Source: RGIG4034 sp045576455 (lineage in GTDB: Bacteria; Bacillota; Clostridia; Lachnospirales; Lachnospiraceae). From it: a stretch of 64,000 nt of DNA. The stretch spans positions 94,592 through 158,591 of the forward strand of contig JAZNGM010000026.1 of NCBI GenBank assembly GCA_045576455.1. The letters are read 5' to 3'. How positions within the stretch are numbered: the stretch's first letter is position 1; each line of letters begins with the position of its first letter. Under the pieces are notes generated by a model. It saw only the letters and a program-made list of their open reading frames with translations. It was not told the DNA's origin and searched no databases. Both the position numbers and the translations under genes were made by a program. Positions 55,060 to 63,900 of the stretch are shown here, piece after piece.

Positions 55060-56466
55060 ATGGGTGGCTTTTTTGGAGTTGCAGCTGAAAAGGACTGTAC
55101 GTTTGATTTATTTTTTGGTATCGATTACCATTCCCACTTAGGTACACGAAGAGGCGGTATAACTGTTTATGGAGAAAAAGGTTTTAACCGTGCTATCCAC
55201 AACATTGAGAATTCTCCTTTTAGGACAAAATTTGATAAAGATATTCAGGAAATGTCCGGTCCACTTGGAATCGGTTGTATCTCTGATTACGAACCACAGC
55301 CACTCATGGTACGTTCCCATCATGGAACCTATGCCATAACAACGGTATCAAAAATAAATAATATAAAAGAATTAACGGAAAGACTCTTTGAACAGGGGCA
55401 TTCACACTTCCTAGAAATGAGTGGCGGTGATATTAACGCAACAGAACTTGTGGCTTCATTAATTAATCAAAAAGATAATCTGATTGACGGTATCAATTAC
55501 GCGCTCGAAAGCGTAGAAGGCTCCCTGTCACTCTTATTATTAAACAATGCCGGCATTTATGCAGCCCGTGACAAAAACGGCCGTACACCGGTAGTTATCG
55601 GTCATAAGGAAGGTGCTTTCTGTGCTTCCTTTGAAAACTTTGCTTTTCACAATCTCGGTTACTCCGAATACAAAGAACTAGGTCCCGGCGAAATCGTGGT
55701 ATTTGACAGCAAATCCTGCAAGACGCTGGTGCATCCGGGTGAAAACATGAAAATCTGTACTTTCCTCTGGGTATATTACGGCTATCCGTCAAGCTCCTAC
55801 GAAGGTGTCAGTGTAGAATCCATGCGTTACCGTTGCGGACAAAAAATGGCGGAGCGTGATACCATAAAACCGGATACGGTTGCCGGTGTTCCTGATTCCG
55901 GTCTTGCCCATGCGATTGGCTATTCTAATGCCTCCGGCATACCATTTTCAAGACCGTTTATTAAATACACACCAACCTGGCCACGTTCTTTTATGCCAAC
56001 CATGCAGTCCCAACGTAATCTTATAGCTAAAATGAAACTGCTTGCCGTAGAAGAACTTATCCGCGACAAGAGTCTTCTCCTCATTGATGACTCTATCGTA
56101 CGTGGTACACAACTTGGAGAAACCACAGAATTTTTATATCAGAGTGGTGCTAAGGAAGTACATATCAGACCGGCATGCCCACCGATTATGTTTGCATGTA
56201 AGTATTTGAATTTCTCCCGTTCTTCTTCTGAAATGGATTTAATTGCAAGACGTATGATAAGAAAATTGGAAGGCGAAGAAGTATCTAAGGAAGTACTTCA
56301 GGAATATGCCGACCCTGACAGCGAAAAACACAAATTAATGGTTGAGGAAATCCGTAAAGAGCTTAACTTTACAAGTCTTTCCTATATAAGGCTCGACGAT
56401 ATGCTTGACTCTGTCGGTATAGATAAATCAAAACTCTGTACCTATTGCTGGAACGGACAGGAATAG
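55060..56466 (+). CDS. Amidophosphoribosyltransferase-like protein lacking the N-terminal catalytic Cys
   Basis: 468 residues with the full PurF fold: an N-terminal Ntn-glutaminase domain (GTRRGG, RSHHGTYAI, SGGDINATELV) and a C-terminal phosphoribosyltransferase domain with the PRPP loop LLLIDDSIVRGTQ (about 342) and RPACPPIMFACKY. In PurF the residue after Met is the nucleophile Cys; here the start is MGGFFGVAAEKDC, so no Cys follows Met. GAGG sits 8 bp before this ATG and no upstream in-frame start would supply one. It may use ammonia, or have another role. Cysteines in CTYCWNGQE at the end could bind a metal. Confidence 0.85.
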   Translation: MGGFFGVAAEKDCTFDLFFGIDYHSHLGTRRGGITVYGEKGFNRAIHNIENSPFRTKFDKDIQEMSGPLGIGCISDYEPQPLMVRSHHGTYAITTVSKINNIKELTERLFEQGHSHFLEMSGGDINATELVASLINQKDNLIDGINYALESVEGSLSLLLLNNAGIYAARDKNGRTPVVIGHKEGAFCASFENFAFHNLGYSEYKELGPGEIVVFDSKSCKTLVHPGENMKICTFLWVYYGYPSSSYEGVSVESMRYRCGQKMAERDTIKPDTVAGVPDSGLAHAIGYSNASGIPFSRPFIKYTPTWPRSFMPTMQSQRNLIAKMKLLAVEELIRDKSLLLIDDSIVRGTQLGETTEFLYQSGAKEVHIRPACPPIMFACKYLNFSRSSSEMDLIARRMIRKLEGEEVSKEVLQEYADPDSEKHKLMVEEIRKELNFTSLSYIRLDDMLDSVGIDKSKLCTYCWNGQE

Positions 56467-56538
56467 AAATAGGCAAAAACAAACCTCATAAATAAATATA
56501 TATACATATATATATATTAAATAAAAATATTAATAAAA

Positions 56539-56577
56539 AAGCTCAACCGCCACATAAAACTAAACGGTTGAGCTTAA
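56539..56577. terminator. Terminator between convergent PurF-like and GH27 genes
   Basis: AAGCTCAACCG pairs with CGGTTGAGCTT; the T tract is excellent on the minus strand and weak on the plus strand. Confidence 0.75.
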
Positions 56578-56583
56578 TTATTT

Positions 56584-56663
56584 CTTGCAATTCTATTTTC
56601 TTGTAATTCTTTTCTCTTGTAATTCTATTTTCTTACAATTTTATTTTCCCGCGACTCTATTTA
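56584..56663. repeat. 16-bp tandem repeat, five copies
   Basis: Unit CTTGTAATTCTATTTT starting at 56584, 56600, 56616, 56632 and 56648 with increasing drift in the last copies, between the terminator and the GH27 stop codon. Confidence 0.9.
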
Positions 56664-56694
56664 CGCACATTTACGCTTCCTTGCCATGCCGTCA

Positions 56695-57969
56695 TTAACA
56701 TACCTTCACAGCAAAAACACCATGTGCCGGAATCTTCTTAGTAAGGGTATTAGCTTTTACCTCAAATGCTTCACCACTCCACAAATCGGTACCTTTTGTG
56801 AAAGTAGCAGACAACTCATCTAATGAAAATTCCATATCGCAGTCTTCATCACTTAAATTAAACAATGCAATATATCTTACACCGTCGTCTGACACATTCG
56901 TCCATACTGCACGTTTCTTCGTACGTTCAAGCTGTTTTGCCTGTGCAGTAAACTTAAGCATAGAAAGGATTTCACGGTTTGTAAGAAGACTTAAGGTCCA
57001 GTCATCCATCATAGTAAGTTCTGCACCTATCATCATCGGTGATTTGAAAATGCTCCAGAGTGTCATCATGGTCTTCTGTTCTTCTTTATTAAAGCGGCAT
57101 TCAAACTCACCAAAATGATATCCGCCCAGTTTTCCGAGTGGTAACATATCGCAATCCGGATAATTGCCGGCTGTCACATGCTTTTCCCATACCTCACAAC
57201 GCTCAAACATGTTATAAAGCGATTTCCAGTTATCCCAGAAATCATCCGTAATGCGCCACATATTGGAATACTTCTCATACCACCACGCCTGCTCAATCTT
57301 CGCATTACCCGGTGACAAGCTTAATACCATAGGTCTTCCGCTCTTCTGAATTGCTTCCTGTAACATACGGATTTCTTCTCTTGCAGATGGTGCATCCATT
57401 CTGCATATATCATCACACTTAATAAAGTCAACTCCCCACGCTGCGTACAACTCCATTAATGAGTCATAATACAACTGTGACTCCGGCTTATTAGGTCTTA
57501 CGCCATACATGTCGGGATTCCAGAAGCATATTGAAGTCGGATCTGCTATAATGTCTGCCGTAACAGAAGTTCCTTTAATAGCGGTATGTGTATGTGCTGC
57601 GATTCTCGGTATACCACGCATAATATGAATACCAAATTTTAGACCTAAACTATGTATATAATCTGCTAACGGCTTAAATCCGTTATCACCTTCCGCTGAT
57701 GGAAATCTTTCAAGACAAGGTAACAATCTTGAATATTCATCCATTCTTACTTCTTCAAAAGGAATATACTGATATTCCTCCATTTTAATTCTATCGTGTT
57801 TAGAATACCACTGGATATCTACCACGACATATTCCCAACCAAATTCTTTTAAATTTTTAGCTATGTACTCGGCATTTTCTCTCATTGCCTTTTCATCTGT
57901 CGATGTGTTGTAGTAATCATAGCTGTTCCACCCCATCGGTGGTGTTAATGCAAAAGTATTCTTATCCAT
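56695..57969 (-). CDS. GH27-family glycoside hydrolase (alpha-galactosidase-like)
   Basis: 424 residues. The GH27 opening TPPMGWNSYDYY, the nucleophile Asp region VDFIKCDDICR (about 181) and the acid/base region WRITDDFWDNW (about 240) are visible. A beta-rich C-terminal domain follows. No signal peptide, so it acts inside the cell on imported oligosaccharides. Alpha-galactosidase is the commonest activity, but related specificities in GH27 are possible. Of two adjacent ATGs, 57969 has the better distance to GGGAGG. Confidence 0.9.
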   Translation of the reverse strand: MDKNTFALTPPMGWNSYDYYNTSTDEKAMRENAEYIAKNLKEFGWEYVVVDIQWYSKHDRIKMEEYQYIPFEEVRMDEYSRLLPCLERFPSAEGDNGFKPLADYIHSLGLKFGIHIMRGIPRIAAHTHTAIKGTSVTADIIADPTSICFWNPDMYGVRPNKPESQLYYDSLMELYAAWGVDFIKCDDICRMDAPSAREEIRMLQEAIQKSGRPMVLSLSPGNAKIEQAWWYEKYSNMWRITDDFWDNWKSLYNMFERCEVWEKHVTAGNYPDCDMLPLGKLGGYHFGEFECRFNKEEQKTMMTLWSIFKSPMMIGAELTMMDDWTLSLLTNREILSMLKFTAQAKQLERTKKRAVWTNVSDDGVRYIALFNLSDEDCDMEFSLDELSATFTKGTDLWSGEAFEVKANTLTKKIPAHGVFAVKVC

Positions 57970-58088
57970 CATTATCCTCCCATTAGGTATCCCACTAATA
58001 TAAATGCATACGTAATTCGTTCTGCATCCAGAAACCATACAAGAATACCTATCGATAGATTACAATGAAACTGCCCCAAATACAAGCA

Positions 58089-58703
58089 TTACTTATATGC
58101 TATGTAAAAATTATGAACATGTTTTTTTATCTTTATTAAACATGTCTCATAATCTTCTCCTAAATCTGCTTTATTCAAAAGATAATAAATCGGACTGTAA
58201 AAATGTAATGCCATGATGTCCGCATCGTATTCCTTGAATGCTCCCTGTTTTTTTAATTCCTCAAATATCATGAATTGGAATTTAACCGGTGCTTCAAAAT
58301 AATATTCTCTTAAGCACTTAGCTGCCATCGGAAACTTATGTTGTTCTGAAACCAGTAATTTACGGAACATAACCATAAATTCATTTCGGGCAAATAGAGA
58401 AAACAAATATACCGCCATATCCTGAAGCTGTTTTTCACTTATGGAAGCAAACATTCCGGAGGCAAGATTTTCAGGCCTTTCTGCCAAATCAAGCGACAAT
58501 GCCGCTCCATCATAAAGCTTCGTCATCTTTTCAAAAATAGCCATAAATACATCTTCTTTTCCCTTGAAATGATTATATATGGATGCCCCTTTTATGCCAA
58601 CCGCAGCCGCAATCTCGCGCATGGATACCCCATCATACCCCTTTTCTGCAAACAGTTTAAGGGACTCATTAATTATTTTTTGTTTTGTTGTTACTTCTTC
58701 CAT
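58089..58703 (-). CDS. TetR-family regulator of the adjacent flavoprotein gene
   Basis: 204 residues. N-terminal helix-turn-helix with LFAEKGYDGVSMREIAAAVGIKGASIYNHF, then an all-helical ligand domain. AAGGA lies 7 bp before the ATG at 58703, and the start overlaps the end of the flavoprotein gene by 13 bp. The promoter of that gene holds two similar CTAAC-N6-GTTAG palindromes, the obvious operator candidates, so the pair looks autoregulated. Confidence 0.9.
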   Translation of the reverse strand: MEEVTTKQKIINESLKLFAEKGYDGVSMREIAAAVGIKGASIYNHFKGKEDVFMAIFEKMTKLYDGAALSLDLAERPENLASGMFASISEKQLQDMAVYLFSLFARNEFMVMFRKLLVSEQHKFPMAAKCLREYYFEAPVKFQFMIFEELKKQGAFKEYDADIMALHFYSPIYYLLNKADLGEDYETCLIKIKKHVHNFYIAYK

Positions 58704-59425
58704 GGTCTTTCCTTTCCAAGCCACCCCTGTACTTCCCAATATTTCTTTTCCGTGATACTACTGCCAAAATCAGCTTTCTGCATATTGGAAAACATAGTAA
58801 ACATCATTTTAGTCTTCAAAGGAACAGGTACAGTCTTTCTCTTCAAAAGTCTATAGGCAAGTTTATCAATACGCTTTCCTATTTCTCTTTTTTTCTTATC
58901 ACTTACTTCCTTCCAACTGCTTGCCTGAACGCTTACGCCGTAAGTATAAATCTTCGGTACACCCCAGTAAAAAAGTGTGCGTTTAACCGGTTTCACAGCT
59001 CTTCCGGCTCCCATACCTGCCGTCGTTGAAATCACTACCGCTTTTTTATGAAACATACTTTTTCTCGGCTTATGTGACATCCAGTATGTAAAAGTCAAAT
59101 CAATAAATGATTTCATAGGTGCAGACGGTGCCATACAATAATTCGGCGTAGTAAAAATGAGTAAATCTGCTTCTTCAACCGCATCGAGAATTACCTTTTT
59201 CTCTAAATAGTAGGGACATTTTGTCTCATCCTCTATACAGCAGTAACAGCCTGCACAAAAATAGTTCAAATCACGAGGAAGAAAAAACTCTGTAATTTCA
59301 TTATAGTATGTAGTTTCGTTATCCGATGTAGCCTTATTGTTCATCATAATTCTATCAATTAGCAGCTTTCCAACATTATAAGTGCTGCCTTTATGATTTT
59401 GACCATTTATCATTACTATTTTCAT
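58691..59425 (-). CDS. Flavodoxin/NADPH-dependent FMN reductase family protein
   Basis: 244 residues. The flavodoxin-fold FMN loop GQNHKGSTYNVGKLL is at the N-terminus, with a CAGCYCCIEDETKCP cysteine motif, a TPNYCMAPSAPMKSFID strand and a C-terminal basic helix. The CxxC..C cluster is typical of iron-sulfur flavoprotein-like reductases. Regulation by a TetR repressor suggests a response to an electrophile or quinone; that is inference. GGAGG precedes the ATG. Confidence 0.87.
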   Translation of the reverse strand: MKIVMINGQNHKGSTYNVGKLLIDRIMMNNKATSDNETTYYNEITEFFLPRDLNYFCAGCYCCIEDETKCPYYLEKKVILDAVEEADLLIFTTPNYCMAPSAPMKSFIDLTFTYWMSHKPRKSMFHKKAVVISTTAGMGAGRAVKPVKRTLFYWGVPKIYTYGVSVQASSWKEVSDKKKREIGKRIDKLAYRLLKRKTVPVPLKTKMMFTMFSNMQKADFGSSITEKKYWEVQGWLGKERPWKK

Positions 59426-59458
59426 ATTATTCCTCCTGCACAGCTCAACCTTAGCGCA

Positions 59459-59476
59459 AACTAACGCTCGTTAGTT
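59459..59476. promoter_or_regulatory. Operator O1 (TetR-type palindrome)
   Basis: AACTAACGCTCGTTAGTT, perfect 7-bp arms around GCTC; just downstream of the -10 box of the flavoprotein promoter. Confidence 0.75.
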
Positions 59477-59479
59477 TTC

Positions 59480-59509
59480 ATTCTAGCTAACACTTGTTAG
59501 TTTTGTCAA
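59480..59509 (-). promoter_or_regulatory. Promoter of the flavoprotein-tetR operon
   Basis: Minus strand: TTGACA (59509-59504), 18-bp spacer, TAGAAT (59485-59480). Operator O2 fills the spacer. Confidence 0.75.
59485..59502. promoter_or_regulatory. Operator O2 (TetR-type palindrome)
   Basis: AGCTAACACTTGTTAGTT; same outer arms as O1, 26 bp from it centre to centre, lying between the -35 and -10 boxes. Confidence 0.75.
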
Positions 59510-59531
59510 GAGTTTTATACAGGACCATATA

Positions 59532-59564
59532 CAAAAAATGCACAAGATGATCTTGGGCATTTTT
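59532..59564 (-). terminator. Terminator of the 146-residue acetyltransferase gene
   Basis: AAAATGCACAAGA and TCTTGGGCATTTT arms with a short loop, T-rich on the minus strand. Confidence 0.65.
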
Positions 59565-59607
59565 CTTGAAATCATATCACTTTATATTTTTCTAGATTAT
59601 GTATTTA

Positions 59608-60048
59608 TCAGAATATGTGTAAATAAATTTTCTCTTCGGAGCCCCAAGGTGCAATTTTTCGGTCAATTACCCGAAAATCATACTTTTCATATAAATTTTC
59701 ATGGTCACTTACTATATGTACTTTATTAAATCCAATTACCTTTAGATAATCTATAGCATACCGGATTAGTTTTTGGCTCAACTTATTGCCCCTGTATTTT
59801 TCACCAACAAATAGATAGCCTATATAAGGAGTATAATCTACATCAGGAATACAATCTTTCTCTGCAACCGTACAATAACCACAAATATTCCCGTTTTCAT
59901 ATGCAACAATTACCCGTTCCCATTCCTTGAAGACATTATTATCCATTGCTTCAGCCAATGCTTTCCCCGCTCTCCACGAACAATTATTTGCATAATCTCT
60001 TACTTCAAACCACATCATATCCGATGATGTAATAGCATTAAATTCCAT
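59608..60048 (-). CDS. GNAT-family N-acetyltransferase
   Basis: 146 residues. Typical GNAT core: YIGYLFVGEKYRGNKLSQKLIRYAI (motif A, acetyl-CoA binding) and FNKVHIVSDHENLYEKYDF (motif B). It ends in a beta strand. The substrate is unknown. The ATG at 60048 has GAGG 8 bp upstream. Follows the phosphoesterase gene by 83 bp on the same strand. Confidence 0.85.
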   Translation of the reverse strand: MEFNAITSSDMMWFEVRDYANNCSWRAGKALAEAMDNNVFKEWERVIVAYENGNICGYCTVAEKDCIPDVDYTPYIGYLFVGEKYRGNKLSQKLIRYAIDYLKVIGFNKVHIVSDHENLYEKYDFRVIDRKIAPWGSEEKIYLHIF

Positions 60049-60131
60049 CCGATATCCTCTTATTTCCCTTTTCAAAAAAATACTTTCTACTATATTTCTA
60101 TAACTTTAACTTCTTCAAATTGGAAGTCACT

Positions 60132-61070
60132 TCACTGCTTCGACCATAATTCATACGCTTTTTCCCAAGTATCTAACGCAAAAGGACGTCTTTTATCCCC
60201 TATGTCATCTGCATATTTTTCCGCAAAAGTAAGAAAGAAAAATAAATGCTCCCTCGCCGTACGTAATTCCTTTTCAATAATTTTACTCCATACATTCGCT
60301 TTAACAAACTGGTCACTTTTTTTGAGCACATCTATGTATTTTTCCATATCAAAAGGAATCCTCTTTTCTTCAACACGGATATCTTTTTCATCAGATATAT
60401 CAAGTATGGTATAAGGGATACTTCCTTTTACTCCATCTAATGGCAAGCCACAGGAACCCGGATTGATAAAAACAATCCTCCCGTCTTTTGATTGGTAACT
60501 CCACTGTACATGCGAGTGTCCAAAAATATATATTCCTTGCTCAAGTTTTGACAAAATCTTTTGAAATTCACCATTACTGTCAAAATAGCTGTGTATATCA
60601 TTTCTTAAGGATTCTTTGGTTATCTCTTTGTCCTTATATTTCATGGCAACCTGCGATGGTAACCATTCTCTATGTTCACAGTCTGAAATAAACTCTCCTG
60701 ACGAATGTGCTATATGTAAATCAATATCGTTGCATGTAAGATTAAGTCTGTGGGGCATCGACAATAAATAATCAAGATTATCCTTACTAACCGCCCGATA
60801 GCAATAATACGATATTTGCATCTGACCATCTGTCCATGTACTTTGATCTTTGCCAATTAGATTCTCTAAATACTTTTCTTCATTTCCACGGACAATATAT
60901 TTGTTATGTAAACCACGCATTCTTTGAATACATTCATTGGGATACGGATTACTAAGACAATAGTCTCCTACAAAAATAAAACTATCAACATGATTCTTCT
61001 TAGCATCTTCAAGCACCGCATCCAGCGCGGGAAGATTTCCATGTATATCTGAAATAATTGCAAATCTCAT
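60132..61070 (-). CDS. Calcineurin-like metallophosphoesterase
   Basis: 312 residues. Metal-binding motifs in order: ISDIHGN (D8, H10), VGDYC, RGNEE, IAHSSG and FGHSHVQ, typical of the YfcE/MJ0936 group; INPGSCG follows. A C-terminal helical region of about 80 residues is longer than in YfcE. It hydrolyses phosphate esters; substrate unknown. GGGG lies shortly before the ATG. Confidence 0.88.
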   Translation of the reverse strand: MRFAIISDIHGNLPALDAVLEDAKKNHVDSFIFVGDYCLSNPYPNECIQRMRGLHNKYIVRGNEEKYLENLIGKDQSTWTDGQMQISYYCYRAVSKDNLDYLLSMPHRLNLTCNDIDLHIAHSSGEFISDCEHREWLPSQVAMKYKDKEITKESLRNDIHSYFDSNGEFQKILSKLEQGIYIFGHSHVQWSYQSKDGRIVFINPGSCGLPLDGVKGSIPYTILDISDEKDIRVEEKRIPFDMEKYIDVLKKSDQFVKANVWSKIIEKELRTAREHLFFFLTFAEKYADDIGDKRRPFALDTWEKAYELWSKQ

Positions 61071-61096
61071 ATTTATCCCCTTTTAATAATAATACG

Positions 61097-61891
61097 TTAT
61101 TTTTCCTTACTACCCACATAAGATGCGCGTCCGGCCAATTTGGTTTCCAAATAACAAAAGCCTGCTTCACAATATATCCGTTCCGCAGTTTCCCCATCCG
61201 GCCACAAAAAGCAGTTTTCTATCTTATTCTCTTTGCAATATTCCACAAAGCTGCTTATTAATGCTCTTCCTACGCCTATATTTCTATGTTCTTTTGAAAC
61301 AAGCAGATAATCCACCCTGCACACGCCGTCACGTACATGGCCATATGTCATCCCTACCGGTTTTCCCTCAAAACAGGCAACGAAAAACAGTGTATTTTTA
61401 TTACTTAATGATTTCCTTGCCACCGGAATTTCCCAAGGCTCTTCCGCCTTCCCAAAAATTTCCGTCCCGTATTCCTCTTTCCATTCCGATATTTTCGAAA
61501 CTGCGATTTCAGGATTTACAACAATTTTATTTTCTTCAGCTAAAAGAAAATACTTTTGCACTTCCGACCAGCTTTCAAAACCATGGGTAAAGAGAGTCTC
61601 TTTTATTTCTTCAAAATATCCTTCATCAGAAATTGATTGATATATAATCGGCTTCATTTCTTTTTGGGAATAGAACTTAACAATATCATCAAGCACCTGA
61701 TCCAAATCGCTTATTCTGTCTTTAAAAATAACCGCATGATTGGAGTCATAAGAATCCTTGTTTTCCTCGTTGTAAAATAAATAACCGTATTCCCTCTCTT
61801 CACATGAGGTTATTTCTCTTGGAAACAAGTCCTCTTCCCGATAAATTTTTTCCAGACATATTTTTTCCAGACATGTTTTTTCCAAATTCAT
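61097..61891 (-). CDS. GNAT acetyltransferase with an N-terminal domain and a five-residue repeat
   Basis: 264 residues. C-terminal GNAT domain (about 130-255) with VDYLLVSKEHRNIGVGRALISSF and a motif B ending in ERIYCEAGFCYLETK. The N-terminal 125 residues may be a second degenerate GNAT-like fold. Residues 2-16 are a LEKxC-type repeat (three copies) caused by three 15-bp DNA repeats at 61846-61890 that run up to the start codon, so the true start could be later. The site GTGGTG before the ATG is weak. Confidence 0.8.
   Translation of the reverse strand: MNLEKTCLEKICLEKIYREEDLFPREITSCEEREYGYLFYNEENKDSYDSNHAVIFKDRISDLDQVLDDIVKFYSQKEMKPIIYQSISDEGYFEEIKETLFTHGFESWSEVQKYFLLAEENKIVVNPEIAVSKISEWKEEYGTEIFGKAEEPWEIPVARKSLSNKNTLFFVACFEGKPVGMTYGHVRDGVCRVDYLLVSKEHRNIGVGRALISSFVEYCKENKIENCFLWPDGETAERIYCEAGFCYLETKLAGRASYVGSKEK
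61846..61890. repeat. 15-bp tandem repeat, three copies, in the 5' end of the acetyltransferase gene
   Basis: Unit TTTTTTCCAGACATA at 61846, with variants at 61861 and 61876; in frame, so the protein gains a repeated pentapeptide. Confidence 0.9.
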
Positions 61892-61977
61892 ATTTTCACC
61901 ACTTATTATCTTTATTTTATAAAAATATATTTCAGAATTTCAACAAATCATAAGATTTCCTTTATCATTACTTATCC

Positions 61978-62670
61978 TTAACACAATGCCAATTCTACCA
62001 GTTTCTCAATATGTATTTCCACACTATTCAAGCAAGGAAGCAGACAATTTTCATCATTTAACAGTAGCGGTAATTCTGTGCAACCTAAAACAATTGCCTC
62101 TATCCCATACATACTTTGCAGTTTCTTAATTATTGCATTGAATTCCTGCAATGTAGATTCCTTTACAATCCCCATCTCAAGTTCTTCATATATTCTTTTT
62201 GCGATAAGCTCTCTATCTTCCTTATCCGGAACAATTACCTCTATCCCCGCTTGGACTAAATCTTTTTTCATAAAGTCCTGTTCCATCGTAAAAATAGTTC
62301 CCAATAATCCGACTTTTTTATACCCCTTTTCAAGGACCTCGTTGCATATAGCTTTGGGTATGCTGATTAACGATACGTTTGTATTGTTTTCTATCTCATC
62401 GAATACAATATGCATGGTAGCTGCAGTCAAAGCAATAATTTCAGCCCCGCTTTTCACTAAGTTGTTGACTTTTTCAGAAAGATAATCCGCTAATTCTTTA
62501 TATTCTTCCGACGCAACCATTTTCCACGCCTTACGGAAATTTACACTTTCTATCGATAAATCCGGCATATTTTTACCATCGGTAGCCTTGTCTATTTTTG
62601 CATTCAATTCTTTATAATACATAAGGGTAGATTCCGGTCCCGTTCCTCCCACCAAGCCTATTTTTTTCAT
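61978..62670 (-). CDS. Aspartate/glutamate racemase-like protein with one catalytic Cys missing
   Basis: 230 residues. N-terminal GLVGGTGPEST and distal VLGCTELPLLL are the racemase signatures. The first active-site motif, normally a Cys before NT(A/M)H, reads ALTAATMHIV here, so the first Cys is lost while the second (GCTE) stays. It may be a one-base enzyme or have another function. I chose the ATG at 62670; a GTG at 62697 overlaps the upstream gene and remains possible. Confidence 0.82.
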   Translation of the reverse strand: MKKIGLVGGTGPESTLMYYKELNAKIDKATDGKNMPDLSIESVNFRKAWKMVASEEYKELADYLSEKVNNLVKSGAEIIALTAATMHIVFDEIENNTNVSLISIPKAICNEVLEKGYKKVGLLGTIFTMEQDFMKKDLVQAGIEVIVPDKEDRELIAKRIYEELEMGIVKESTLQEFNAIIKKLQSMYGIEAIVLGCTELPLLLNDENCLLPCLNSVEIHIEKLVELALC

Positions 62671-62689
62671 ATTGCCATATCTCTCCTTC

Positions 62690-63619
62690 TTATTCACTCA
62701 ACAAATCATCCATTGCGTCTTTATCCCAGTACGCATTTAACGCCATCAGAAAGAAAAACAGTTTTGATGTCTGCTCAAATGCAGGCATGGCTTGATATAC
62801 CTCATAGCCCCTTTTAAAACTATCCCAATCCTCTATCTGCGTTTTCAAAAAACTTAATTCCCACTCTACCGGTCCTATCACATAAGCATCCAGATCAACA
62901 CATGTCTTAACATTTTCTCCTTCATAAAGAAATTGATCTGCACACATGTCCACCATGATAAGAGCATTTCTGCTGCTTGTAAAACGCCTTTCTTTCAGGT
63001 TTTCAAAGTAACAACGTACTTTTTGATCAACCGCTTCCCCGCTATTCCAATACGTCTGAATGTATTCTTCAATATGTAAAAGCACTCTTTCATAAAAATC
63101 CGGTACATCTTGCACACCGATTATACCGCAATTTTCATAAGCGGTCTTATGAATATATCCCACATATTTTCCAAGCCGGTTTGCATTGTCTGTTCCTTTA
63201 GGGAATTCATCAGCATCCAGGGAACTTCCCTCAACATATTCATAAATCATCATTTCCTCATCTGCTGCAACCAAGGGAGCTACAGCAATATGCGGATTAT
63301 CTTTCAATACATTATACAGCTCGTGCAAATGCGCATTTTGCTTTTCAAAAGTAAAACGAAATACATTTTTCATCATACGCCAAAATGGTGACAAATTCTC
63401 TCCTATCATCAATGGCGATTTTAAGATATATTTCTTTCCCTCAAAATCAAAAAAAGAGATTTCATTGGAGGAAACACCACCTTTTTCAAAGGTATCTTTA
63501 TGAGTTTTTGCATACGCCAATATATCCATAGTATTATTGTTTTGCATTTCATCTTGCATTTCATCTTGCATTTCATTTTTTATTTCATTTTTGATTATTC
63601 TTTGGATTTTACCTTGCAT
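62690..63619 (-). CDS. Kinase-fold (aminoglycoside phosphotransferase-like) protein
   Basis: 309 residues. Kinase-like features: N-lobe lysine in FDFEGKKYILKSP, APLVAADEEMMIYEYVEGSSLD hinge, a catalytic-loop-like MVDMCADQFLY and a metal-loop-like VDLDAYVIGPVEWELSF. The Asn of the catalytic loop appears to be Gln, so activity is uncertain. AGGAA lies 7 bp before the ATG at 63619. Residues about 10-27 are a four-residue repeat (NEMQDEMQDEMQ) from 12-bp DNA repeats. It overlaps the racemase-like gene region, so the two are probably co-transcribed. Confidence 0.75.
   Translation of the reverse strand: MQGKIQRIIKNEIKNEMQDEMQDEMQNNNTMDILAYAKTHKDTFEKGGVSSNEISFFDFEGKKYILKSPLMIGENLSPFWRMMKNVFRFTFEKQNAHLHELYNVLKDNPHIAVAPLVAADEEMMIYEYVEGSSLDADEFPKGTDNANRLGKYVGYIHKTAYENCGIIGVQDVPDFYERVLLHIEEYIQTYWNSGEAVDQKVRCYFENLKERRFTSSRNALIMVDMCADQFLYEGENVKTCVDLDAYVIGPVEWELSFLKTQIEDWDSFKRGYEVYQAMPAFEQTSKLFFFLMALNAYWDKDAMDDLLSE
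63542..63589. repeat. 12-bp tandem repeat, four copies, in coding sequence
   Basis: Unit TTGCATTTCATC at 63542 and 63554, with drifted copies at 63566 and 63578; in frame in the kinase-fold gene. Confidence 0.9.
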
Positions 63620-63769
63620 TGCACTTTCCTTCTTATTTCCTATTAGAAATCCATTATAGCATACTATCCCTATTGCTGATACATGAATAATCTGTGCCGG
63701 TTTAGTCTTTCTTTTTATTCTATTTTTAAATATAATCATAATAATACGTTTTATTCGAAGGGAAGGCAT

Positions 63770-63900
63770 GAATACCGCCTGCTAAAAAGTGAATGGTAGA
63801 TGCCGGGGAGTCGAACAAAGCCTCGTATGCGAGGCTTGTCAAGAATTCTACTTCGCTAGAATTCTTGAAGGCTTCTTTTCCTGACCATCTGACGTACAAC
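63770..63900. other. Structured non-coding segment with a tRNA-3'-end-like motif
   Basis: On the minus strand TGTTCGACTCCCCGGCATC followed by TACCA looks like a tRNA T-loop, acceptor and encoded CCA, but no matching T stem or body lies upstream. Instead there are two perfect hairpins, AAGCCTCG-CATA-CGAGGCTT and CAAGAATTCTA with TAGAATTCTTG. It may be a tRNA remnant, an attachment site or part of an interspersed repeat. I cannot decide. Confidence 0.4.

Noticed and set aside
59538..59729. 63-residue hydrophobic plus-strand ORF
   Set aside because: It starts inside the terminator hairpin and covers the antisense of the acetyltransferase gene.
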